DNA of 13,045 nt from Bacillota bacterium. GTDB taxonomy: Bacteria; Bacillota; Clostridia; Saccharofermentanales; Fastidiosipilaceae. Positions 7,480 through 13,045 of this stretch are shown piece by piece. Under the pieces are notes generated by a model, which searched no databases, had not been told where the DNA came from, and was given only the letters and a program-made list of their open reading frames with translations. The position numbers and the translations under genes were made by a program. Every line of letters starts with the position of its first letter. Position 1 is the stretch's first letter. The stretch is taken from assembly GCA_023442635.1 (NCBI GenBank), contig JAEZYR010000054.1:1-13045 (forward strand), given 5' to 3'.

Positions 7480-7508
7480 TTGACAGGCTTATATCCCCTT
7501 GCTAAACT
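7480..7508 (+). promoter_or_regulatory. Promoter of tRNA-Ser
   Basis: A consensus -35 TTGACA (7480-7485), exactly 17 bases of spacer, then TAAACT (7503-7508) as -10. The predicted start lies about 5 bases before the mature tRNA, as expected for a stand-alone tRNA unit. Confidence 0.85.
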
Positions 7509-7518
7509 GCTTCAGTCT

Positions 7519-7607
7519 GGAAGCGTATCGAAGTGGTCATAACGGGCCTGACTCGAAATCAGGTAGTCCTCACGGGCTCGTGGGTTCGAATCCCACCGCT
7601 TCCGCCA
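7519..7607 (+). tRNA. tRNA-Ser (anticodon CGA), CCA encoded
   Basis: This is a complete cloverleaf of 89 bases. The acceptor stem is GGAAGCG (7519-7525) with CGCTTCC (7597-7603), then discriminator G and encoded CCA. The anticodon stem CCTGA/TCAGG holds loop CTCGAAA (7552-7558), giving anticodon CGA (7554-7556), which reads UCG. A long variable arm (AGTCC/GGGCT, about 7565-7578) is typical of class II tRNAs such as tRNA-Ser. The T arm is GTGGG-TTCGAAT-CCCAC (7580-7596). The discriminator G is the serine identity base. It is a single-gene transcription unit with its own promoter and terminator. Confidence 0.97.
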
Positions 7608-7641
7608 AACCGCTTGAGCCGAGTGCTCTCGCGGTTTTTTT
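7607..7641 (+). terminator. Terminator of tRNA-Ser
   Basis: AAACCGC (7607-7613) pairs with GCGGTTT (7631-7637), with an inner GAGC/GCTC helix and a run of seven T at 7635-7641. It begins at the last base of the encoded CCA, so it is tightly coupled to the tRNA gene. Confidence 0.9.
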
Positions 7642-7737
7642 ATGCCCTGGACCTTGAATGCCCACAATGCTTTGCCCTTCTCAATTCAATGAGCTTCTTT
7701 CCAAGGCCAAAGCAAGACCAATCAGAGACAAAAATCC

Positions 7738-7797
7738 TAAGATCTTTATTTTCGGAGCTGCAGATCTTACTGCGCATTTTTCTTAAAGTACTATGCT
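7738..7797 (+). promoter_or_regulatory. Candidate aldolase promoter with 8-bp inverted repeat
   Basis: TAAGATCT (7738-7745) and AGATCTTA (7762-7769) form a perfect inverted repeat with a 16-base gap. The right arm overlaps a weak -35 (TTACTG, 7767-7772), followed after 19 bases by TATGCT (7792-7797) as -10. The repeat is positioned like an operator. The promoter itself matches consensus only moderately. Confidence 0.35.
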
Positions 7798-7825
7798 AAT
7801 AGACAATAAAGCTAAATCATTCATA

Positions 7826-7833
7826 CGGAGGAG
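7826..7833 (+). promoter_or_regulatory. Ribosome binding site setting the aldolase start
   Basis: CGGAGGAG ends 7 bases before the ATG at 7841. It favours this start over the in-frame methionine at 7793, which lies at the likely promoter -10. Confidence 0.8.
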
Positions 7834-7840
7834 CTTAGCA

Positions 7841-8734
7841 ATGGACACAAAATGTACGCAAAGAGATCGCATGCAGCATGGCCAGGGCTTTGTCGCAGCT
7901 TTGGACCAGAGCGGCGGATCGACCCCAAAAGCCTTGGCGCTTTATGGCATCAGTCAGGATCAGTACGCTGGTGAGGAGGCCATGTTCGACCTCGTCCATC
8001 AGATGCGCACGCGCATCATAACCAGCCCTTCGTTCAGCAGCAAGCACATTTTGGCGGCCATCCTTTTCGAGCAGACGATGGATCGCGAAATCGAAGGCAA
8101 GCCGACAGCCCAATACCTCTGGGAAGAGAAGGGCATTGTCCCCATTCTTAAGGTCGATCAGGGTCTGGCCGAAGAGAGCAACGGGGTACAGTGCATGCGC
8201 CCTATCCACGGTCTTGCCCAATTGCTCGATCGCGCTAATGAGAAGGGTATTTTTGGCACCAAGATGCGCAGCGTCATCCACGCGCCCAACCAGCAAGGCA
8301 TTCAGGAGCTTGTGGATCAACAGTTCCGTATCGCTGAGGAGATTCTAGCCAAAGGGCTTGTCCCCATTATCGAACCCGAAGTTTCTATCCAGAAGCCCGA
8401 TCGTGAAAAGTCTGAACAGATACTGCTGGATTGTCTCTTGGCCGCCCTTGACAAACTGCCTGAAGGCCAAGAAGTCATGCTCAAACTCTCGATTCCTGTG
8501 CAGGCTGATTTTTATAGGCCACTCATTCAGCATCCTCGCGTCCTGCGCTGCCTAGCTCTATCGGGTGGCTACAGCCGTGAGGAGGCCAATCGCGAACTGC
8601 AGAAAAACCCTGGCCTCATCGCCTCTTTCTCCCGCGCTTTGGCTGAAGGCCTGTCAGCTCAGCAAAGTGATGAAGCCTTTAACGAAACTTTGGCTTGGAG
8701 TATCCAAAGCATCTATGAGGCATCCATCGCCTAA
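7841..8734 (+). CDS. fda: Fructose-bisphosphate aldolase, class I
   Basis: A cytoplasmic Schiff-base aldolase that interconverts fructose 1,6-bisphosphate with dihydroxyacetone phosphate and glyceraldehyde 3-phosphate in glycolysis and gluconeogenesis. The 297-residue length matches the bacterial class I type (staphylococcal FdaB is about 296). Motifs: GFVAALDQSGGSTPKAL at 16-32, ILFEQTM at 74-80, PILKVDQGL at 101-109, GTKMRSVI at 139-146, GLVPIIEPEVS at 172-182 and VMLKLSIP at 212-219, whose K215 is the expected Schiff-base lysine. SGGYSREEAN near 241-250 is the phosphate-binding loop region. Metal ligands of class II aldolases are absent. It has its own leader with a candidate operator, its own terminator at 8761-8786, and transketolase 167 bp downstream. 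Both enzymes act on triose phosphate and sugar phosphates, so neighbourhood and function agree. Confidence 0.96.
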   Translation: MDTKCTQRDRMQHGQGFVAALDQSGGSTPKALALYGISQDQYAGEEAMFDLVHQMRTRIITSPSFSSKHILAAILFEQTMDREIEGKPTAQYLWEEKGIVPILKVDQGLAEESNGVQCMRPIHGLAQLLDRANEKGIFGTKMRSVIHAPNQQGIQELVDQQFRIAEEILAKGLVPIIEPEVSIQKPDREKSEQILLDCLLAALDKLPEGQEVMLKLSIPVQADFYRPLIQHPRVLRCLALSGGYSREEANRELQKNPGLIASFSRALAEGLSAQQSDEAFNETLAWSIQSIYEASIA

Positions 8735-8760
8735 TCGAAGAACAGGCACTTTGTCGTTTC

Positions 8761-8786
8761 AAGAGCCCGCGATCTGCGGGCTCTTT
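8761..8786 (+). terminator. Terminator of the aldolase gene
   Basis: AAGAGCCCGC (8761-8770) and GCGGGCTCTT (8776-8785) form a perfect 10-bp stem with a GATCT loop. The T run at the end is only three long, so partial readthrough toward transketolase is possible. Confidence 0.75.
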
Positions 8787-8837
8787 GCATAAGATGGACG
8801 CCTACTTAGCCCTTGTTTTTTAGGCTAAATCAAAAAT

Positions 8838-8865
8838 TTGACGTGCTAGAATGCTTGCATATGAA
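8838..8865 (+). promoter_or_regulatory. Probable transketolase promoter
   Basis: TTGACG (8838-8843), 16 bases, TATGAA (8860-8865). The -35 matches consensus at 5 of 6 positions and the spacing is acceptable. Transcription would begin near 8872. Confidence 0.55.
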
Positions 8866-8880
8866 ATGGATGCATAAGCA
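8852..8880. repeat. Imperfect inverted repeat over the transketolase -10
   Basis: TGCTTGCAT (8852-8860) and ATGCATAAGCA (8870-8880) are reverse complements apart from a 2-base insertion. The repeat spans the proposed -10 and the transcript start, a typical position for a repressor operator. It could also fold as a hairpin at the start of the mRNA. Confidence 0.4.
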
Positions 8881-8901
8881 CCATCTTAACGGAGGTTCGT
8901 T

Positions 8902-10932
8902 ATGTCACAACCCATCGCTTCAGACGCCACTCAACTGGCCGTGAATGCGCTCCGAATTCTTTCCATTGATGCTGTCGAAGCGGCGCATTCAGGTCATCCC
9001 GGCCTCCCCTTGGGCGCTGCTCCTATCGCTTATGCCCTGTGGTCGAAGGCGCTATCCTTTGATCCAGAGCACCCCCACTGGCTCAACCGCGACCGTTTTA
9101 TTTTGAGCGCTGGTCACGGTTCGGCTCTGCTCTATAGCCTTCTTCACTTATTCGAGTTCGGTATCAGCAGCCAAGATCTTCAGCAATTCAGACAGTTGGG
9201 CTCTCTGACCCCTGGCCACCCAGAGTACGGCCATACGTCAGGCGTCGAAGCTACGACTGGCCCTCTAGGCCAGGGCTTTGCTATGGCCGTTGGCCTGGCG
9301 CTGGCCGAAGCACACTTGGCTTCTCGCTTCAATCGTGAGGGTCATGAACTTTTTGATCACTATACCTACACGTTGGTTGGTGACGGTTGCTTGATGGAAG
9401 GTGTATCCGCCGAAGCGGCTAGCTTTGCAGGCACCCATGGTTTAGGTCGCTTGATCGCCCTTTATGATGACAATGAAATCAGTATCGATGGCAGCACCGA
9501 TCTGAGCTTCAAGGAGGATGTACCCGCACGTTTTGCAGCTTACGGCTGGCAAGTTCTCGAAGTTGCCGACGCCAATGATGTATCTGGCATCCAAGCAGCG
9601 ATTGCCCAGGCTCAGGCCGAAAGTCAAAAGCCATCTCTGATCGTGGTGCATTCGACCATCGGCTACGCTTCTCCCCTAGCTGGCCAAGCCAAGACCCATG
9701 GTTCACCACTCGGCGCGGAAAACATTCGCTTGACTCGCCAAGCCCTAGGCTGGCCTTCTGAAGTGGCCTTTGAAGTCCCATCCGAAGTTTACGATCACTA
9801 TCACAAGCTGGTCGAAGCCAAGCAGGGAACTTATCAGGCATGGCTCCAAAAGCTCGCAGCCTATCGTCAGGCTTTCCCCGAAGAATACAAGGAGCTGCAG
9901 CTTGTGTGTTCGCTCAATGAGGCAGGCGAGGTGCAAGCCACGACGGCCGCCAGAGCCCAAAAAGAACTCAGCCCATCCTTTGGGCATTTTGAGGGTAGCA
10001 TGGCGACGCGCAAGTGCTCTCAACGTTGCATACAGGATTTAGCCGCTAGCTATCCCCAGTTCTTGGGTGGTTCTGCTGACCTAGCAGGCAGCAATCTCAC
10101 CACGATCGAGGGCGAAGATTTCCTATCTGCCCAGGATTATCGAGGGCGCAACATCCATTTCGGCGTGCGCGAATTTGCTATGGCAGCCATCAGCAATGGC
10201 CTGGCGCTTTATGCTTCTCTGCGCCCCTACTGTGCCACCTTTATGGTCTTTTCTGACTACCTAAAGGCCGCCATCCGCTTGTCAGCTCTCATGCAAGTTC
10301 CTGTAATCTACATCCTGACGCACGACAGCATTGGCGTTGGCGAAGATGGGCCTACCCATCAGCCCATCGAGCAACTGAGCATGTTGCGCAATCTGCCTGG
10401 CTGCTACCTTTTCCGCCCCGCCGATGGAGTGGAATGCGCAGCCGCTTATCAATGGGCACTGAAGCAGCAGCAGCCCGTTGCGCTCGCGCTGTCTCGCCAG
10501 AACTTGCCTACCCTCAGCGAGAGCTGCTTTGAGCAGGTCCAATATGGTGCCTATATAGCGGCAGATGACGAGGCTGGCCGAGAGCCCGAATTGATCCTGA
10601 TGGCCAGCGGTTCAGAGTTGGCTCCTAGCTTGGAAGTTCGAGCCAAGTTGGCTGCTGAGGGGCATGCTGTTCGAGTACTTTCGGTACCTTCCCTTGATCT
10701 CTTCCTAGCCCAAGACAAGGCCTACCGTGAGAAAGTCCTCCCCTCTAACTGCCGCAAGCGCATAGCCTTTGAGGCAGCAGTCACAAGCGACTGGTACCAA
10801 CTGGTCGGCCTTGACGGGCGGGTTCTCGGCTTAGACCGCTTTGGCCTCTCAGCTCCTGCTGAAAAAGTCTTCCAGCAGCTCGGTCTAGACGCTGAGCATC
10901 TCGAAGCCCTTTGTCGCGAAGTCCTAGCCTAA
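8902..10932 (+). CDS. tkt: Transketolase
   Basis: A thiamine diphosphate enzyme of the non-oxidative pentose phosphate pathway that moves two-carbon ketol units between sugar phosphates. It is 676 residues, close to the usual 660-670. Landmarks: AAHSGHPGLPLG at 27-38, SAGHGSALLYSLLH at 69-82, GPLGQGFAMAVG at 120-131, the ThDP/Mg motif GDGCLMEG at 160-167 with DDNEISIDG at 189-197 (N191 as Mg ligand), HGSPLG at 266-271, GGSADLAGSNLT at 389-400 and the catalytic E424 in FGVREFAMAAISNG. HDSIGVGEDGPTHQP follows in the pyrimidine domain, and the C-terminal domain is complete. GGAGG lies 6 bases before the ATG. It lies downstream of the aldolase gene but has its own promoter candidate and a strong terminator. 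No split into two half-length subunits is seen. Confidence 0.97.
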   Translation: MSQPIASDATQLAVNALRILSIDAVEAAHSGHPGLPLGAAPIAYALWSKALSFDPEHPHWLNRDRFILSAGHGSALLYSLLHLFEFGISSQDLQQFRQLGSLTPGHPEYGHTSGVEATTGPLGQGFAMAVGLALAEAHLASRFNREGHELFDHYTYTLVGDGCLMEGVSAEAASFAGTHGLGRLIALYDDNEISIDGSTDLSFKEDVPARFAAYGWQVLEVADANDVSGIQAAIAQAQAESQKPSLIVVHSTIGYASPLAGQAKTHGSPLGAENIRLTRQALGWPSEVAFEVPSEVYDHYHKLVEAKQGTYQAWLQKLAAYRQAFPEEYKELQLVCSLNEAGEVQATTAARAQKELSPSFGHFEGSMATRKCSQRCIQDLAASYPQFLGGSADLAGSNLTTIEGEDFLSAQDYRGRNIHFGVREFAMAAISNGLALYASLRPYCATFMVFSDYLKAAIRLSALMQVPVIYILTHDSIGVGEDGPTHQPIEQLSMLRNLPGCYLFRPADGVECAAAYQWALKQQQPVALALSRQNLPTLSESCFEQVQYGAYIAADDEAGREPELILMASGSELAPSLEVRAKLAAEGHAVRVLSVPSLDLFLAQDKAYREKVLPSNCRKRIAFEAAVTSDWYQLVGLDGRVLGLDRFGLSAPAEKVFQQLGLDAEHLEALCREVLA

Positions 10933-10976
10933 TCGTCCAGCAAGATCTACGCGCTAGGCGCATAAGTTCCTTCTCT

Positions 10977-11010
10977 AAAGCCCCCCTTTTCTAGAAAAAG
11001 GGGGCTTTTT
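10977..11010 (+). terminator. Terminator of transketolase
   Basis: AAAGCCCCC (10977-10985) pairs with GGGGGCTTT (11000-11008). One C-A mismatch separates this from an inner TTTT/AAAA extension. Five T end the structure (11006-11010). It is a strong factor-independent terminator. Confidence 0.92.
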
Positions 11011-11083
11011 CAGGGAAAATAGCAGGCTGCAGAATTCCACTTTCGTTGTGGTCTACATGCTGCGCCTTCCCTTATTTTTGCGC

Positions 11084-11113
11084 AAAAAAGGACTCCGTTT
11101 TGAAACGGAGCCC
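11084..11113 (-). terminator. Terminator of the secD-secF operon
   Basis: Read on the minus strand, GGGCTCCGTTT pairs with AAACGGAGTCC (one G-U pair) and is followed by six T. It stops transcription coming from secF about 20 bases after its stop codon, facing the transketolase terminator. Confidence 0.9.
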
Positions 11114-11134
11114 TAGAAACTCTAGCGTTGGATT

Positions 11135-12148
11135 TTAGCGCTCGTATCCGCTGCGACCCTTGCGGACTTTCCACATGGCCCAGAAGGGAGCTGCTACCAC
11201 AATCGAAGAGTAAGAGCCCACAACGATACCGACCATCATCGGTAGTGCAAACTCCTGTATCGAGTGGATGTTATAGAGGAGCGCAAAGACATAGGCTACA
11301 CCTACAGCCAAGAAAGCACAGGCTGAGGTGGCGATAGAACGCCTCAGAGACTGGTGGATCGATAGGTCGACCAAGTCTGGCAAAGTCATTTGATGGCGGT
11401 ATAGGCGGCTGTTTTCGCGGATACGGTCATAAATCACGATCGTGTCATTGACAGACCAACCCAAGATCGACAGCACAACAGCTACAACGCTATCGTTCAG
11501 CGCAATCCGCATCACAATAAAGGTAAAGAAGGCCAGGAGCACGTCGTGCAGGAGGCACAAAAGGGCGAAAACACCAGCCGATGGACCTGAAATACCGCGG
11601 AAGCGGAACCAGACATAAGCCACAATGATCAGCGAAGCTACGCCAACAGCCAGGAGAGCTCGCTGCAGCAATTCAGCACCAATAAAAGGTGCAACCGTCT
11701 GAACTTCACCAACCTGAATGTTCTGATCTGGATAAGCCTCAGCTAGGGCTGTCCGAAGTTCTGCCTGCTGTTCTGGGCTTAGTTGCTTGTCACCTGCAAT
11801 ATTGACGACAAGGTTTTTCTTGCCTGTTGCAAACTCTGATGTATTCTGCACCGTCAAAGGCAGTTCGAGATGCTTGCTCAAGAGCTCTTCAGCCTTATCA
11901 CTCGAAATCTCGCCTTCGTAGCTGTATTGGAGAATGGTACCGCCACGGAATTGAATATCGAGCTTAATGCCAAAAATAATCGAGGCGAGAATACCAATCA
12001 GCAAAAGCACCGCACTGATGGTCAAAAAGCGATAGCGATTTTTGTAGAAACTGAAGTGCGGCTTTTCTAAAAATTTCGTGGCTGCGTTATCCGCGCTGGG
12101 CTGAGCCTGCGTTTGGCGGGCACGACTTTTGGTGATGAGTTTAGACAT
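11135..12148 (-). CDS. secF: Protein translocase subunit SecF
   Basis: An inner-membrane RND-family subunit that, with SecD, uses proton flow to drive late steps of Sec-dependent protein export. The 337 residues show a hydrophilic N-terminus of about 40, TM1 (41-60) followed by LDIQFRGGTILQYSY (63-77), a small periplasmic domain to about 152, then VAPFIGAELLQRALLAVG (152-169) and five more membrane segments. LLHDVLLAFFTF (199-210) and ILGWSVNDTIVIYDRIREN (218-236) are SecD/SecF signatures, and GIVVGSYSSIVVAAP near 297-311 closes the last helix. Its ATG overlaps the secD stop by 8 bases (ATGTCTAA), and AAGGAGG lies 12 bases upstream inside secD, so it is probably translationally coupled. Separate secD and secF genes are present here rather than the fused SecDF seen in Bacillus. 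Confidence 0.96.
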   Translation of the reverse strand: MSKLITKSRARQTQAQPSADNAATKFLEKPHFSFYKNRYRFLTISAVLLLIGILASIIFGIKLDIQFRGGTILQYSYEGEISSDKAEELLSKHLELPLTVQNTSEFATGKKNLVVNIAGDKQLSPEQQAELRTALAEAYPDQNIQVGEVQTVAPFIGAELLQRALLAVGVASLIIVAYVWFRFRGISGPSAGVFALLCLLHDVLLAFFTFIVMRIALNDSVVAVVLSILGWSVNDTIVIYDRIRENSRLYRHQMTLPDLVDLSIHQSLRRSIATSACAFLAVGVAYVFALLYNIHSIQEFALPMMVGIVVGSYSSIVVAAPFWAMWKVRKGRSGYER

Positions 12149-13045
12149 GGGCGCTCTCAGCCTCCTTCATCAAACGCTTGGGCAAAAAGAAGCCTGGACG
12201 GTTAAGGCGCTCCCAAGTAACCAGTGAGCGCGTCATGAAGTGGGATAGTGTCGCACCGCAAACCAGGTTCAAGATAACACCTACGAGTAGAGAATAACCA
12301 AAGGACAGCAGCGAACCTGAACCAAAGACAATCAGGCAAATAGCTGCGACGGCGACGGTCACATTGCCGTCTAGGATCGACGAAAAGGCACGGTCAAAGC
12401 CTACCTCAATGGCTGCACGAACACCCGAGCCGTTCTCAATTTCTTCGCGGATACGCTCAGAAACAATGACGTTCGCGTCCACGCCCATACCGATCGAGAG
12501 GATGATACCTGCAATACCTTGCAAAGTAAGTGTCTGCTGAGGAATGGAGATGGCCAGCAAAATACCGACGACCTGTCCTGCCAAAGCCCAGCAAGCCACA
12601 AAGCCACTCAAGCGATAACGCAAAACGAGGAGAACACACAAGAGGATGAAGGCCACTGCCCCTGCCTGCACCATCACCTGAAGGGCGTTGGATCCAAGCT
12701 GGGGTGAAATCGAGCGACTAGATACAGCCGTAATATCAAAGGGCAAGGCACCTGCATTGATCTGCTGCGCCAGACGAACGGCCGCTTCTGGGGTTTCCAT
12801 GCCTGTGATCACCGCTGATCCATCTGTAATAGCAGTTTGAACTGTTGGCGATGACAGGACAATGTCATCCATGCGAATGGTGATGCGTTTGCCAATATTG
12901 TCCGTCGTCGCCTTCGCAAAAGCGTCTTTGCCCTGGGGATTCAATGTCAGGTAGACCACGTTTTTGCCTTCTTGGTTGATGCCACCCTGAGCCTTTTCGA
13001 CGCCAGAGCCATCCAGCACGACTTTGCCCTCAGCATCTGTAAAGG
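12141..13045 (-). CDS. secD: Protein translocase subunit SecD, C-terminal 300 residues (runs off right edge)
   Basis: The visible part begins FTDAEGKVVLDGSG at the window edge and has no real start inside; the GTG at 13019 is an internal valine codon. It holds the end of the periplasmic P1 domain (LTLNPQGKDAF, RMDDIVLSSPTVQTAITDGS, ALPFDITAVSSRSISPQLG), then five membrane helices from about residue 125 of this fragment. LQGIAGIILSIGMGVDANVI then SERIREE is the SecD hallmark that faces the matching DRIREN helix of SecF. It ends ERLNRPGFFLPKRLMKEAESAHV-stop, and its stop lies within the secF start. The first transmembrane helix and most of P1 are outside the window. Its function is the same as SecF: proton-driven support of protein export as part of the SecDF complex beside SecYEG. 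Confidence 0.96.
   Translation of the reverse strand, partial: FTDAEGKVVLDGSGVEKAQGGINQEGKNVVYLTLNPQGKDAFAKATTDNIGKRITIRMDDIVLSSPTVQTAITDGSAVITGMETPEAAVRLAQQINAGALPFDITAVSSRSISPQLGSNALQVMVQAGAVAFILLCVLLVLRYRLSGFVACWALAGQVVGILLAISIPQQTLTLQGIAGIILSIGMGVDANVIVSERIREEIENGSGVRAAIEVGFDRAFSSILDGNVTVAVAAICLIVFGSGSLLSFGYSLLVGVILNLVCGATLSHFMTRSLVTWERLNRPGFFLPKRLMKEAESAHV

Larger units (their letters stand above)
7198..7518. other. Non-coding region before tRNA-Ser, 321 bp
   Basis: No convincing coding sequence is present. It contains a short hairpin at 7298-7320 (GGCTC/GAGCC), a 9-bp inverted repeat at 7321-7355, the three-copy degenerate repeat at 7335-7435, and the tRNA promoter at 7480-7508. It must also hold the CDF promoter on the minus strand, which I could not pinpoint. 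Confidence 0.6.

Noticed and set aside
12141..13019. SecD starting at the GTG at 13019
   Set aside because: The frame continues in a family-like way to the window edge, and the SecD N-terminal helix and most of P1 would be missing. This is an internal valine, not a start.

Overview
The window looks like chromosomal DNA of a low-to-medium GC Gram-positive bacterium, most likely a Clostridia-type member of the Bacillota. The reasons are strong AGGAGG-type ribosome binding sites 5 to 9 bases before most starts, compact factor-independent terminators between genes, an M16C (PreP/Cym1-like) peptidase, a class I fructose-bisphosphate aldolase of the roughly 300-residue bacterial type, and a manganese-type CDF transporter. 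This placement is inferred from gene content, not from any database comparison. The base composition looks close to 50 percent GC, judged by eye.

Layout. Positions 1-990 (minus) hold the N-terminal 330 residues of prolyl-tRNA synthetase, which runs off the left edge. Upstream of it, 1186-2043 (minus) is a TIM-barrel sugar phosphate isomerase/epimerase of unknown substrate. A gene-poor stretch (2044-2372) follows, then a 95-residue plus-strand protein (2373-2660) of Nif11-like appearance with a Gly-rich hydrophobic tail. It ends at a perfect 36-bp palindrome that can also terminate the converging minus-strand gene for a 995-residue M16C metallopeptidase (2799-5786). Next comes a CDF-family metal exporter (6022-7197, minus).

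A non-coding stretch (7198-7518) carries three copies of a degenerate 23-25 bp repeat and leads into a self-contained tRNA-Ser(CGA) transcription unit with its own promoter and terminator. Two central-carbon genes follow on the plus strand, each with its own leader and terminator: class I fructose-bisphosphate aldolase (7841-8734) and transketolase (8902-10932). Back-to-back terminators separate transketolase from the converging secD-secF operon. There secF (11135-12148) overlaps the end of secD by 8 bases, and secD runs off the right edge.

How the genes work together. Most of the window is housekeeping: tRNA charging, a serine tRNA, glycolysis and the non-oxidative pentose phosphate route, Sec-dependent protein export, proteolysis and metal export. 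Only secD/secF form a clear operon and complex. Aldolase and transketolase are metabolic partners but appear to be separate transcription units. No convincing novel multi-gene system is visible. The items most worth a second look are the small Nif11-like protein, the repeat cluster before the tRNA gene, and the inverted repeats at the aldolase and transketolase promoters.
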